A stretch of DNA of 64,000 nt from Leptospira_A soteropolitanensis. GTDB taxonomy: Bacteria; Spirochaetota; Leptospiria; Leptospirales; Leptospiraceae. The stretch lies in the NCBI RefSeq assembly GCF_026151335.1, contig NZ_JAMQPP010000010.1. One strand, given 5' to 3'. This document shows positions 52,860-62,338 of the stretch, piece after piece. The position numbers and the translations under genes are program-made. The notes under the pieces are model-generated. The model did not search any database and was not told the DNA's origin. It worked only from the letters and a program-made list of their open reading frames with translations. Every line of letters starts with the position of its first letter. The stretch's first letter is position 1.

Positions 52860-52933
52860 TGATCTTGTACCTGTCTATTACCTATTTTCGGTAGGCTATA
52901 GTTTAGTCCATAAGATAAAAAAAGAGGTTTTCC

Positions 52934-53824
52934 TTGTATTCAAAACACACTGAGATATTTGGGATCTTGGGATATCCCTTAGGCCATACCCTTTCCCCTT
53001 GGATTCATAACACTCTGTTCCAACTCTCTGGATATGATGGAGTGTATTTGGTATTTGAAAACCAACGTTGGAACGAGATTGGACTTCGTCCCTTAATCGA
53101 CTTAGGTGTAAGAGGAGTCTCTGTTACGATTCCTTTTAAAGAATGGGCCTATTCACAAGCGAACATTGTTTGTAAAGCATCCCAAACAATGGGTTCCTCC
53201 AATACCTTACTATTGCGCGAAGGCATTGAAGCTGTGAACACAGATGGAACTGGTGCCGTCAGATCCATTCTCAAGGCCAATGCCCATCTTTTAGATCCAC
53301 ATCAGGAAAAACAAATTTTAGTTCTAGGAAGTGGGGGGAGTGCAAAAGGAATCTTATTTGCGATTGCAGAGTCCCTTCAAAAAAACGCAAATAAGGGAAA
53401 GATACAAAGAAAGGTAAATATCCTTGCAAGAAATGAAGTGGCAACTAAAGAGATTTTGTTTTCTTTAGGAAATCCAGAATGGCTTGGGGTTACAACCAAG
53501 GAAACATCTATGGAAGAAGCGGAAAACTATGACCTCATCATCCATACAACCCCGGTTGGTATGAAAGGATTTGCTGGGGAACCTCTCCTAAACTTCGATT
53601 TTTTTACCAAAAAACATACGTTATTCGATATCGTCTACAATCCTTTAGAAACTGAATTGGTAAAACAGGCGAAGAAAAAAAAAGCTGAGATCATTCCTGG
53701 ATATCATATGTTACTCTACCAAGGAATTAGACAATTTGAACTATTTACAAATATCCAAGCAAAACAGAAATGGATCAGGAAGGTGGAATCAATCCTTTTC
53801 AAACAATTAAAAAATCGCAGTTAA
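52934..53824 (+). CDS. aroE: Shikimate dehydrogenase AroE
   Basis: A 296-residue NADP oxidoreductase of the shikimate pathway. 'FGILGYPLGHTLSPWIHN' begins the substrate domain, the catalytic lysine is in VTIPFKEWA, the aspartate in NTDGTGA, and the NADP site is LGSGGSAKG. The start is TTG at 52934 with AGAGG six bases before. It is followed by folC, whose start lies 47 bases after its stop. Confidence 0.93.
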   Translation: MYSKHTEIFGILGYPLGHTLSPWIHNTLFQLSGYDGVYLVFENQRWNEIGLRPLIDLGVRGVSVTIPFKEWAYSQANIVCKASQTMGSSNTLLLREGIEAVNTDGTGAVRSILKANAHLLDPHQEKQILVLGSGGSAKGILFAIAESLQKNANKGKIQRKVNILARNEVATKEILFSLGNPEWLGVTTKETSMEEAENYDLIIHTTPVGMKGFAGEPLLNFDFFTKKHTLFDIVYNPLETELVKQAKKKKAEIIPGYHMLLYQGIRQFELFTNIQAKQKWIRKVESILFKQLKNRS

Positions 53825-53871
53825 ATCGATGCGGCATCGACCGAGAACTAAGGATTACAAAAGAATTCAAT

Positions 53872-55071
53872 ATGTTGTTTTTTGATTTTTTACATAGTTT
53901 ACAGAACGTTGAAAAAACAAGGAACTTCAATGTTTTCAAAAACTATTCTTTAGATGGACTTTCCGAACTTTTTTTATTTTTAAAAGCAAAACATAAAATA
54001 AAAAAACCGGTTCGGATCAGTGTTGTTGGCACCAATGGAAAAGGTTCCACTTCTCACTACCTTGCTTCTCTTTTGTCCCTTCTTGGATACAAAACGGGAC
54101 TTTATACCTCCCCTCACTTATTAACACCACTAGAACGTTTTCAAATTTTCTTAGAAGGAAAATCAGAACTTCCCATAGAAGAGGATGTGGAATCATTTTT
54201 TAAACATACCATCCTTCCCGACCTAGAAAGGTACCAGTCACTTTCGTATTTTGAATTTTTAACCGTTTTTGCTTATCTCTATTTTGCGAAAGAAAATACA
54301 GATTTCGAAATTTGGGAAGCAGGTCTTGGCGGAAGGCTTGATTCCACAAAACTAGTGTATGCTGATTTTGTCATATTAACAAAAATTGGAATGGACCATT
54401 CTGAAATTTTAGGAAATACCAAAGAAAAAATTTGTTTGGAAAAACTAGGAATACTAACAGAAGTTTGTCGAAAATTAGTTGTGATGGACCCCGACGATGA
54501 TTCCTTACAAATCCTCATTCAAAATTTTTCAAAAGGAAAAACAGAGACTCACTTCCTCCCTCTCGAAAAAAAAGACACCTATTTAGAAACGAATTTTCTT
54601 TTTTCCCAAGCGGCCCTAATCCATTTGGTTCCCAACCTGACAACAAAACTCAAATCCATTTCCTTTGGGTCAGTAGAAAAACCTCGCGGTCGAATGGAAG
54701 TTTTACAAACCTTTCCCGAAGTTGTTTTTGATCCGGCGCACAACCCAGATGCCATAACCACCACCACTCAAGAGTTTGCCAAAACCCACCCATCCTTTTC
54801 CCTTCTACTCGGTAGCCTTCCTGACAAAGACCGCGAAGGGATTTTGTTCCAACTGGTAGGCCTTCCCCTCCAATCACTGATTCTTTGGGAAGGAAGCGGT
54901 TTTGGAACCTTCCCAGAACTTCCACAAGAGTTAAAACCTATCACCGCCAAAGTGCGGACGGAAGAAGAGCTTCGGCCCCTATTCCAAGGCAGATTTCCGA
55001 TATTAGTGTTAGGAAGTTTTCGCCTCTATGGAATTGTGGCAAAATTAATACAAAATACAACAAACATGTAA
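53872..55071 (+). CDS. folC: Folylpolyglutamate/dihydrofolate synthase FolC
   Basis: About 400 residues. The ATP-binding loop is VGTNGKGSTSHYLA, followed by 'TSPHLLTPLERFQI' and 'WEAGLGGRLDSTK', then a C-terminal domain with 'VVFDPAHNPDA'. It adds glutamate to folates. The start is ATG 53872; the longer reading from 53770 overlaps aroE and adds a non-homologous tail. Confidence 0.9.
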   Translation: MLFFDFLHSLQNVEKTRNFNVFKNYSLDGLSELFLFLKAKHKIKKPVRISVVGTNGKGSTSHYLASLLSLLGYKTGLYTSPHLLTPLERFQIFLEGKSELPIEEDVESFFKHTILPDLERYQSLSYFEFLTVFAYLYFAKENTDFEIWEAGLGGRLDSTKLVYADFVILTKIGMDHSEILGNTKEKICLEKLGILTEVCRKLVVMDPDDDSLQILIQNFSKGKTETHFLPLEKKDTYLETNFLFSQAALIHLVPNLTTKLKSISFGSVEKPRGRMEVLQTFPEVVFDPAHNPDAITTTTQEFAKTHPSFSLLLGSLPDKDREGILFQLVGLPLQSLILWEGSGFGTFPELPQELKPITAKVRTEEELRPLFQGRFPILVLGSFRLYGIVAKLIQNTTNM

Positions 55072-55091
55072 AATTTAACTTTACAAATGAA

Positions 55092-55131
55092 TCCTGAACG
55101 ACATTGTTCTTTTAGGAAACATCGTTCAGGA
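55092..55131. promoter_or_regulatory. 10-bp inverted repeat before the TetR gene
   Basis: TCCTGAACGA (55092-55101) and TCGTTCAGGA (55122-55131) form a perfect inverted repeat with a 20-base spacer, ending two bases before the TetR-family ATG at 55134. Such a site fits autoregulation by the TetR protein; it could also fold as an RNA hairpin over the ribosome site. Confidence 0.6.
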
Positions 55132-55133
55132 CC

Positions 55134-55754
55134 ATGCAAACTCCCAAAGAACATACACGAAAAGAAATCTTACAAGCGGCTCGAGAGGAATTCATCCAAC
55201 TCGGTTTTGAGAAGGCTAGTATGCGTACCATTGCGAAAAAAGCAAAGGTATCCACGAGTAATATCTACAATTACTTTGAAAACAAAGAACACCTTCTATC
55301 AGAAATACTACAGCCGGTCCTTTCAGGAATGGAAAAAGCCTTTGCTTATGTATCTCATCCAGATTATTTCGAAAAAAGATTTAACGACAGTTATGAGGCA
55401 TGGCAAGAAAGATTTCATATTGCCCTTGATTATGTTGATGCAAATCGAGATGATTTTATTCTTCTTTTAACAAAATCACAAGGTTCTCATTTAGAAGAAT
55501 TTCCAGATACGGTTCTCACTCGTCTTACCAAAATCAACTTTGACCAATACAGCAATTTTAAAGAAAAAAATCTAAGTTACAAAGGGGAAGTGAGTGAGTT
55601 TGTTGTCCGCAACATCCTTTCCTTTTTTCTCAATATCTTTGTGCAGATGGTCCGCCAAGGAATTTCCAAACAGGATATGTTGGTCTATCAGGATAGTTTC
55701 CTTAAATTTTTACACTTTGGGTACAAAGGATCGATTGCCTCTGATCTGAGTTGA
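55134..55754 (+). CDS. TetR-family transcriptional regulator
   Basis: A 206-residue repressor. The N-terminal helix-turn-helix is typical: 'RKEILQAAREEFIQLGFEKASMRTIAKKAKVSTSNIYNYFENKEHLL'-type order, with the recognition helix in VSTSNIYNYF (residues about 38-50). The ligand domain is all-helical and not diagnostic. An inverted repeat immediately upstream suggests self-regulation. It is followed by trpF, whose start lies in a large palindrome. Confidence 0.88.
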   Translation: MQTPKEHTRKEILQAAREEFIQLGFEKASMRTIAKKAKVSTSNIYNYFENKEHLLSEILQPVLSGMEKAFAYVSHPDYFEKRFNDSYEAWQERFHIALDYVDANRDDFILLLTKSQGSHLEEFPDTVLTRLTKINFDQYSNFKEKNLSYKGEVSEFVVRNILSFFLNIFVQMVRQGISKQDMLVYQDSFLKFLHFGYKGSIASDLS

Positions 55755-55758
55755 TTCA

Positions 55759-55784
55759 ATCTGGTTCCCATATGGGAACCAGAT
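55759..55784. promoter_or_regulatory. 26-bp perfect palindrome containing the trpF start codon
   Basis: ATCTGGTTCCCAT/ATGGGAACCAGAT is fully self-complementary, and the trpF ATG (55772-55774) is at its centre. As DNA it could bind a dimeric regulator (the TetR gene ends five bases before). As RNA it can form a 10-bp stem with a 6-base loop holding the AUG. Confidence 0.65.
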
Positions 55785-56404
55785 ACAAAATTAAAATCTG
55801 CGGAATCAAAGACCTGGCTACACTGGAACTATGTGTGGACCTCCAGGTCGATTTTGTTGGACTCAACTTTTCTCCACGTTCCCCCCGTGCCATCACTGCC
55901 GATACAGCCGAAACACTTCTTAAGTTAAGAAAAAAGTCAGGATTTCCCAAACTTGTCTTTTTGTTTTTTGAAAACGAACTTACAGAAATCGACACGTTAA
56001 CAAATCGTTTCCAACCGGACCTCATCCAACTCATCCGAGGTGATGCCTTCGTAACTTCTCAAATTTGGAATGAATTTACAGAAACTAAAAAGTTATTACC
56101 TGCCATTCGCATCCAAACGAAGGTCATAAATGAAGAAGACCTGGAACCTAAATCGAATTTAGTGATTTTAGATAGTTTTCAGAAAAATTTGGGTGGTGGG
56201 ACAGGACATACTTTCCCTTGGGAATATGTAACATCCGTAAAACGACCCTTTTTACTTGCTGGTGGAATCACTCCAGAGAATGTTAAATCCGCTTTGGAAA
56301 CAGTTCACCCTTATGGGATTGATGTGGCAAGTGGAGTAGAAACTGACGGAATTAAAGATCCAAATAAAATAAAATCCTTGGTACAAAATGTCCGAACATT
56401 ATGA
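55772..56404 (+). CDS. trpF: Phosphoribosylanthranilate isomerase TrpF
   Basis: About 210 residues, the TIM-barrel isomerase of tryptophan synthesis. The catalytic cysteine is in 'KIKICGIKDLA' and 'VGLNFSPRSPRAI', 'LLAGGITPENV' and 'IDVASGVET' are family motifs; the general-acid Asp is in 'VILDSF'. The start is ATG 55772, not the TTG at 55751. mutS begins 17 bases before its stop. No other trp gene is nearby. Confidence 0.92.
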   Translation: MGTRYKIKICGIKDLATLELCVDLQVDFVGLNFSPRSPRAITADTAETLLKLRKKSGFPKLVFLFFENELTEIDTLTNRFQPDLIQLIRGDAFVTSQIWNEFTETKKLLPAIRIQTKVINEEDLEPKSNLVILDSFQKNLGGGTGHTFPWEYVTSVKRPFLLAGGITPENVKSALETVHPYGIDVASGVETDGIKDPNKIKSLVQNVRTL

Positions 56405-58910
56405 AGCATTGAATACTCCTGTTATGCGCCAATATATGGAGGTGAAAGAACAACATCCCGATGGGATTGTATTCTTTCGTATGGGCGACTTTTACGAAAT
56501 GTTTTTAGAGGATGCAAAAATTGCGGCTCAAATTTTAGACATCACCCTCACCAAACGCCAAAACCAAATTCCGATGGCTGGAATTCCCTATCATGCAACA
56601 GAGAGTTATATTTCAAGACTCATTGCAGCTGGTAAAAAAGTAGTGGTTTGTGAACAAACAAAACCCGACGATCCCAAAGCCAAAATCATGTCGAGAGAAG
56701 TGGTTCGTATCATCACCCCGGGAACTGTGGTGGAAGATAACCTTCTTGGTGGATACCAAAACAATTATTTATCTTTGTATTACCGTGAAAAAACTTCCGT
56801 CTACCTAGCGTTTGCTGACGTTTCCACTTCAGAATTATTGTATTTCTTTTTTTCAGAAAATGAAACGGAAAGAATAAACGACACCATCAAACGATTTTCC
56901 CCAAAAGAAATCATTTATACAGAGGAAATACCTCCCTTAGCCAAAGAATCGAAAATCATCCTTTCTAAAATACCTCCCGATTATCTTCCTAAAAAGAAAG
57001 GTGCGGGAATTGACACGGTTGTCCATGTACTCGATGCCTATCTTCAATATAACTATCGCAAACAAAATTTTGTTTTTAAATCCCCTAGGCGAATTGATGA
57101 AAACGATTATTTAGTTTTAGATGAACAAACCGTTTCCCATTTAGAGTTAGTTGAAAATCCTAATGATAAAAACCATACTTTGTTTGGAGTTCTTAATCGC
57201 TGTATCACAGCTACCGGCAAAAGGTATCTCAAACAAAGGATACTATTTCCAACGCGAGATGAAAACAAAATCAAAGCCCATTGGGATAAAATTGAAATCC
57301 TTTCTGCCAATAAAAAAGAAAGACAAAAAATAAAAGATTTGTTAGGTGATCTTATCGATTTAGAGCGTGTACTTACTAGGTTTCGAGTGGGGAAAGCTTT
57401 GCCTCGCGACTTTCGCGGGATTGAAAAAAGTTTAGAATCCACAGCAAGTATCAAATCCATTTTGGATGGAATTGGTTATGACTTTTCCAAATTACCCAAA
57501 GAGCTGAACACATTATCTAAACTATTTTTCGATACCCTTTACGATGGAGAACTTCCTGTTTTTTTGGGTAACTCCCCTTTTCTTAAATCTGGATTCAATA
57601 AAGAATATGATGATGCCATCCTTGCCCGCGAAAAAGGAAAAGATTGGATTTTAGAATTGGAAGAAAAGGAAAAAAAAGCATCAGGCATTTCTTCTCTAAA
57701 AATTCGTTACAACAAAATCCTCGGTTACTTTATTGAGATATCTAAAGCCCAAGCGAAAGATGTTCCCAAACATTTTTTAAAAAAACAAACACTGGTTACA
57801 GGGGAAAGGTTCACTTCTCCCGAATTAGAAGAGTTAGAACGGGCCATCCTACAGGCCGATGAAATCATTGAAAGGATTGAAAAAGAAAAATTTGAAGAAT
57901 TAGTAGCACATTGTATTTCTCTTTATGAGGAGTTTTTAACTTTATCCAATGAAATTGCCTCTTTAGATTATCATCTTTCCCTCACAGAAACCAAAGAAGA
58001 ATACCAATGGGTAAGGCCCGAAATTCGTAACGATGGAATATTAAACTATTCCGAATCCCGCCATCCTGTTGTAGAAACTTTTTTACCGATTGGCGAACGT
58101 TTTGTACCCAATAGCCTAGAACTCAATCCAAAAGACAGCGCCATTGCAGTGTTAACCGGTCCAAATATGGCTGGTAAATCTACGTTTATGCGCCAAATTG
58201 CAATCAACCAAATCCTATTCCAAATGGGTTCTTATGTTCCGGCAAAAAAAGCATCGCTTGCCGTTGTAGATCGAATTTTCACTCGGATTGGTTCTGGTGA
58301 TAACCTTACCAAGGGTGAATCTACTTTTTTTGTAGAGATGAAAGAGACAGCAACCATCTTAAATCAATTTTCAGAGAACAGCCTCATTCTATTTGATGAA
58401 GTAGGTAGAGGGACTTCCACCTATGATGGATTGTCTATTGCTTGGGCCATTTTAGAATTTTTATCAGCCAAGTTTCCCAAACCAAAAACCATTTTTGCAA
58501 CTCACTACCATGAATTGACAGAACTAGAAAAAGGAAATGGGATCTTTAATTTGTATTTAGATACGTTTGAAAAAGAAGGAGAGATTCTTTTTCTTAAAAA
58601 AGTCAAACGGGGGAAATCAAAACAATCCTTTGGAATTTATGTAGCAAAATTGGCAGGGATTCCCGAAACCGTTTCTGATCGTGCGAAAGAAATTCTTTCG
58701 GGACTCGAATCCAAAAAAAGAGAAATTAAAATCAAAAACGAAGAACCAAGTTTGTTTGCCAGTTTAATGGACAACCAAACAACTAATCTTTCACCAAACG
58801 AAGAAAAGGTTCTAAAAAGATTAAAACAAATTGATCCAAATCAAATCCCACCGATGGAAGCGTTATCAATTTTGGATGAATTAAAAAGAATTCTCAATGA
58901 GAAAGACTAA
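56388..58910 (+). CDS. mutS: DNA mismatch repair protein MutS
   Basis: An 840-residue mismatch sensor. The mismatch-reading Phe-x-Glu is in 'MGDFYEMF'; the ATPase has Walker A GPNMAGKST, 'ATILNQF' and Walker B 'LILFDEVGRGTSTYDG', with 'ATHYHEL' behind. A C-terminal tail is present. It overlaps trpF by 17 bases and, at its 3' end, the convergent serB by 30 bases. Confidence 0.97.
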   Translation: MSEHYEALNTPVMRQYMEVKEQHPDGIVFFRMGDFYEMFLEDAKIAAQILDITLTKRQNQIPMAGIPYHATESYISRLIAAGKKVVVCEQTKPDDPKAKIMSREVVRIITPGTVVEDNLLGGYQNNYLSLYYREKTSVYLAFADVSTSELLYFFFSENETERINDTIKRFSPKEIIYTEEIPPLAKESKIILSKIPPDYLPKKKGAGIDTVVHVLDAYLQYNYRKQNFVFKSPRRIDENDYLVLDEQTVSHLELVENPNDKNHTLFGVLNRCITATGKRYLKQRILFPTRDENKIKAHWDKIEILSANKKERQKIKDLLGDLIDLERVLTRFRVGKALPRDFRGIEKSLESTASIKSILDGIGYDFSKLPKELNTLSKLFFDTLYDGELPVFLGNSPFLKSGFNKEYDDAILAREKGKDWILELEEKEKKASGISSLKIRYNKILGYFIEISKAQAKDVPKHFLKKQTLVTGERFTSPELEELERAILQADEIIERIEKEKFEELVAHCISLYEEFLTLSNEIASLDYHLSLTETKEEYQWVRPEIRNDGILNYSESRHPVVETFLPIGERFVPNSLELNPKDSAIAVLTGPNMAGKSTFMRQIAINQILFQMGSYVPAKKASLAVVDRIFTRIGSGDNLTKGESTFFVEMKETATILNQFSENSLILFDEVGRGTSTYDGLSIAWAILEFLSAKFPKPKTIFATHYHELTELEKGNGIFNLYLDTFEKEGEILFLKKVKRGKSKQSFGIYVAKLAGIPETVSDRAKEILSGLESKKREIKIKNEEPSLFASLMDNQTTNLSPNEEKVLKRLKQIDPNQIPPMEALSILDELKRILNEKD

Positions 58911-59780
58911 GGCAGAGAGATCAGTAAACTCAATCCAGTTTGTGATTTTTTCTTTTAATCCAGATTTTGCGTGAATACCAATCCCAATTCCTGCGGCTGC
59001 AAGCATGAGTGCATCATTTGCTCCATCTCCAACGGCAACAACTTGTTCTAAAGGAATCGAAAGTTCATTGGCATACTGTTTTAGATAAATTTCTTTTTTT
59101 TCCCTATTGATGATCTCACCAAAAATTTCACCAGTAAAGGTTCCACCTACTTCTTCCAATCCATTGGCTCTATAAAAATTCACTGGATATTTTTCAGAAA
59201 ATAGTTTTAATACGGGAGTAAAACCACCACTTAGGATTCCGAGTTTCGATCCATTGGCTGGAACAAACTGAAAAACTTTTTCCATCCCATCGTTAAGTGT
59301 CAAAAGATCATACACTTCACGAAAACTTTCTTTTGAAAGTCCGGCAAGGTGTTTTACGCGCAACCGTAAGGCCTCGTCAAATCCCATCCCACCTTCCATT
59401 GCCTGTTTGGTGACAGTGGCGACGGCATCATAGACTCCGTGTTTTCTTGCCAACTCATCAATGACTTCTTCTTTGATCACTGTAGAATCCATATCAAAAA
59501 CAAAAAGAGACTCTTTCTGTTTCGGTAACAAAGCACCAAGAGATAAAAAATCAATCTGATAGTCGGCTAATTTCTTGCGTGTTGTTACCACTTGGTCTCG
59601 ATTGAATGATTGATTATGTAAAATGCGCACACAGTACAATCCAAAATGTGCCGCATGGAAAACATTCGAATCACTCACATTGACAGTGGATTGGGTATCA
59701 TTCAATTTTAGATTGGAAAGAGTTTCAGAAAGGATGGAGGACGAGATGGGAGAACGAGAAATCAGAAGTAGTGAATTCAT
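58881..59780 (-). CDS. serB: Phosphoserine phosphatase SerB
   Basis: A 299-residue HAD phosphatase, last step of serine synthesis. The catalytic aspartates D96 and D98 are in 'FVFDMDSTVIKEEVIDELA', with 'ILSGGFTPVL' and 'VAVGDGANDALML' completing the HAD motifs. The first 90 residues are an ACT-like N-terminal domain. It is two bases downstream of the GDSL gene. Confidence 0.93.
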   Translation of the reverse strand: MNSLLLISRSPISSSILSETLSNLKLNDTQSTVNVSDSNVFHAAHFGLYCVRILHNQSFNRDQVVTTRKKLADYQIDFLSLGALLPKQKESLFVFDMDSTVIKEEVIDELARKHGVYDAVATVTKQAMEGGMGFDEALRLRVKHLAGLSKESFREVYDLLTLNDGMEKVFQFVPANGSKLGILSGGFTPVLKLFSEKYPVNFYRANGLEEVGGTFTGEIFGEIINREKKEIYLKQYANELSIPLEQVVAVGDGANDALMLAAAGIGIGIHAKSGLKEKITNWIEFTDLSALVFLIENSF

Positions 59781-59782
59781 TT

Positions 59783-60550
59783 TTACTTTTTTAAATAGGG
59801 TCTTAGTTTTTTACCCCAGAGTTCATATCCTTTTTCATTAAAATGAAGGTTATCCCCATTGGGACGAATGAATTCTTCGCTTAACGTGGGAGAATCGATT
59901 TTACGCATTTTGTCCCAAACTTCAATGTATTCCACATTGTTTGTGGACCTTGCCACCTGATTTAAAAACAAATTGAAAACTGGAACAATTTGGTTTAATT
60001 CTCTAACACGTGTTGGCGGTACAGCCATCAAAAAAATCTTAATATTCCGATTCCGCGTGTGAATTGTCTGAATGATAGAAATCAGATTATTTTGTACAAG
60101 ACTAAGGCATTTGCCTTGGATAAAATCGTTTCCACCAATTTCGATGACTACTTTCTCAGGACGAAGTACAAGAACATCTTCTTCGATGCGAGTAAGAAGA
60201 GTCTCTGTCATATCACCTCCAATTCCACGATTGGTAACGGTCTGACCTGGAAATTCTTTGGCAATCAAGTCTGGTAAAAACAAATGTACCAAACTATCAC
60301 CTGTAAAAACAATTTCTGATTTTTTGATTTTTAAATTATCTTCTGCGTATAACAGCCGTGTGGGCAGCCATGCCTTTTCAATATACTTTTTAAAGTTAGC
60401 GTTGTCTCGCCACCCAGGCTCCGCAAAACATTGAAAGCTGGTATCGAAATAATCACGTTTTGAGGAAGATTTACAATCGGTAAAACTCAAAACAAGGGCA
60501 AAAGCCATGCCCCATCGGAGGAAGAATTTAGTCCTGTTCTTGCGGTTCAT
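59783..60550 (-). CDS. GDSL/SGNH-family esterase, probable lipoprotein
   Basis: A 255-residue hydrolase. The basic and hydrophobic N-terminus ends in LSFTDC (C26), a plausible spirochaete lipobox. The four SGNH blocks are present: GDSL (S86), 'NRGIGGDMTETLL', 'IEIGGNDFIQ' and 'DNLHFNEKGYELWG' with the catalytic Asp/His. It likely cleaves ester bonds in the envelope. It overlaps the 59-residue gene upstream by 23 bases. Confidence 0.85.
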   Translation of the reverse strand: MNRKNRTKFFLRWGMAFALVLSFTDCKSSSKRDYFDTSFQCFAEPGWRDNANFKKYIEKAWLPTRLLYAEDNLKIKKSEIVFTGDSLVHLFLPDLIAKEFPGQTVTNRGIGGDMTETLLTRIEEDVLVLRPEKVVIEIGGNDFIQGKCLSLVQNNLISIIQTIHTRNRNIKIFLMAVPPTRVRELNQIVPVFNLFLNQVARSTNNVEYIEVWDKMRKIDSPTLSEEFIRPNGDNLHFNEKGYELWGKKLRPYLKK

Positions 60551-60707
60551 TCATTCGGAAACGCTTTTGCCAATCTTTGATTTGGGCCTGCGCATATTCT
60601 TCCGTATCACAAATCCGAAATTCAATCGGGTTATTTGTGGTTGTCTCGATGAGTTTGGCTTCGATATACCCGTTCTTTAACTTGGTTGTCTCAATGCGAT
60701 ATCTCAT
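60528..60707 (-). CDS. Small hypothetical protein, 59 residues
   Basis: An open frame from ATG 60707 to TAA 60528: a basic, charged chain ('MRYRIETTKLKNGYIEAKLIE' at the front, then '...EEYAQAQIKDWQKRFRMNE'). GGAG lies eight bases upstream of the ATG. Its end overlaps the GDSL gene start by 23 bases, as in an operon. No family recognised; likely missed by length filters. Confidence 0.6.
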   Translation of the reverse strand: MRYRIETTKLKNGYIEAKLIETTTNNPIEFRICDTEEYAQAQIKDWQKRFRMNEPQEQD

Positions 60708-60731
60708 CTGAATAGCTCCAAAAACCAGGAT

Positions 60732-62288
60732 TTAATTACCACGTATCTTTGCAATCTCTTCTAAAGTTTCATCTTCCTTGTATTTTCCAAAGAGAAAGAT
60801 GGCGAGTAGACAGAATGCTGAGGCAAGAGGACCCGTCAAACGAACACCAAGCTCCCCTCCCGCTTCTACTTCTTCGACTTTACAAATGGAAGATTCCATA
60901 CTTATTTTTGTCTCTCCTTCTGGATTTTTTTTCATTTCTGACTTAGGTTCTGCAACAGAAGGAGTAATGATCCCTGTAACTTGAGGAGATACATTTTTCT
61001 TTGTTTCACGATCAAGACCTAAAAGAATCACCGTGCTAAAGATAAGGACTGCTAGAGTTTGTCCCAATTTCTGCATAAAAGTTCTTCCCGCATAAAAGAG
61101 TCCCTCACGTTTTGAACCTGTTTTTAACGAATCAAGTTCAGCGATATCAGCAAGGATCGCATTCGGTAAGATTCCAAGAATCGCTATGGGAACGGCAGCA
61201 ATAGCAACAATCAAATAACCTTGGATATACGGTGATAAAGGCAAAGAATCTTTTCCTACAAAATAAATTGAAAGAAAGAGTATAAGGAAAATATAGAATC
61301 CGCCGAGTACGGTCTTTTTCTTTCCGATCCTTCTTGCGATCCAGTTGACCGCAGGATAAAAAGCAAAAGATACCAGTAACATCACGGTAAGGAGTTGTGT
61401 GACAAATTCACGTTCCAATTCCAATAGGACAGTTACATAATAAGAAATCCCTGTGGTGAGTATGGTCAGTGCTAAAAAATAGCAAAGATCCGACAAAGCG
61501 AAGTATAGAAAATTCTTATTTTTGAATGTTAGAAGGATGGCCTCTTTGAAAGGAACACTGGATGCTTCCGACTCACAATAGGTTTTTTCGTGAATGGAAA
61601 ATACGGGAAAGTACATACAAAGTGCAGCAAACGTACAAAGGATTCCCAGTGCATACTGACGGGACACCAATGTTTGAAGAGCGCTGTCCCCATGAAAAAC
61701 AAAAGTGGATTTTAAAACATTGGCAATCATGGGTTCTGTCGATGCGACAATGATCCCCAAAGCATAAGTCACGGAAATATAGGTAGAGAGATTCAACCTT
61801 TCTTCCGGCGTATGCCCCAGTTCTGGGATAAGAGCAAAGAAAGGCGTAACATACACTGTTAAAAATAAATAAAACAACAACATACAACCGGTCATCCAAA
61901 CCAAGTTGGTGGAAGATATATAGTTGTGAGGGGGAACAAAAATCAACCAACAGAAAACGGCTGCAGGAACTCCCCCAAGAAAAAGAAAGGGAATCCGACG
62001 TCCAAACCTTGAAGTAAACCGATCCGAGGAATTGGCAATGATAGGGTCTGTAAAAGCATCCCACAAACGACCAATAGCAGCCACAACACCAATGGTGGAC
62101 AGTCCCCAAAAGGCCATCTTTTCAATGAGATCAGGGAAACATTCCTGTCCTGGTTTGGGTGCGGGAGGAAGATAAAAATAAACTTGGTGAAGACCAATGA
62201 TATTAATGAGAGTGGACCAACCCAATTGGCCGATCGCATAACTCATTTGTTTTCGAAATGGTAAAGAAGGTTTTCGCATGTCTCTCAC
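60732..62288 (-). CDS. GPH/MelB-type sugar:cation symporter-like transporter
   Basis: A 518-residue major facilitator of the glycoside-pentoside-hexuronide group. 'DAFTDPIIANSSDRFTSRFGRRIPFLFLG' is the family signature, with about 12 membrane helices. A soluble insertion of some 55 residues between helices 11 and 12 ('ITPSVAEPKSEMKKNPEGE...') is unusual. Substrate unknown. It follows bioB after about 50 bases. Confidence 0.82.
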   Translation of the reverse strand: MRDMRKPSLPFRKQMSYAIGQLGWSTLINIIGLHQVYFYLPPAPKPGQECFPDLIEKMAFWGLSTIGVVAAIGRLWDAFTDPIIANSSDRFTSRFGRRIPFLFLGGVPAAVFCWLIFVPPHNYISSTNLVWMTGCMLLFYLFLTVYVTPFFALIPELGHTPEERLNLSTYISVTYALGIIVASTEPMIANVLKSTFVFHGDSALQTLVSRQYALGILCTFAALCMYFPVFSIHEKTYCESEASSVPFKEAILLTFKNKNFLYFALSDLCYFLALTILTTGISYYVTVLLELEREFVTQLLTVMLLVSFAFYPAVNWIARRIGKKKTVLGGFYIFLILFLSIYFVGKDSLPLSPYIQGYLIVAIAAVPIAILGILPNAILADIAELDSLKTGSKREGLFYAGRTFMQKLGQTLAVLIFSTVILLGLDRETKKNVSPQVTGIITPSVAEPKSEMKKNPEGETKISMESSICKVEEVEAGGELGVRLTGPLASAFCLLAIFLFGKYKEDETLEEIAKIRGN

Positions 62289-62292
62289 TAGA

Positions 62293-62320
62293 GGCGGTAA
62301 AGTAGGAGCATACTACCGCC
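62293..62320. other. Hairpin between bioB and the transporter gene
   Basis: A 7-bp stem, GGCGGTA (62293-62299) and TACCGCC (62314-62320), with a partly paired interior. No T-run follows on the minus strand, so it is not a standard terminator; an mRNA processing or stabilising hairpin is possible. Confidence 0.4.
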
Positions 62321-62338
62321 AAAAGTAAAAAAGGCAAA

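Noticed and set aside
61573..62109. 178-residue minus-strand ORF
   Set aside because: Out-of-frame shadow of the GPH-type transporter, with composition unlike a real protein.
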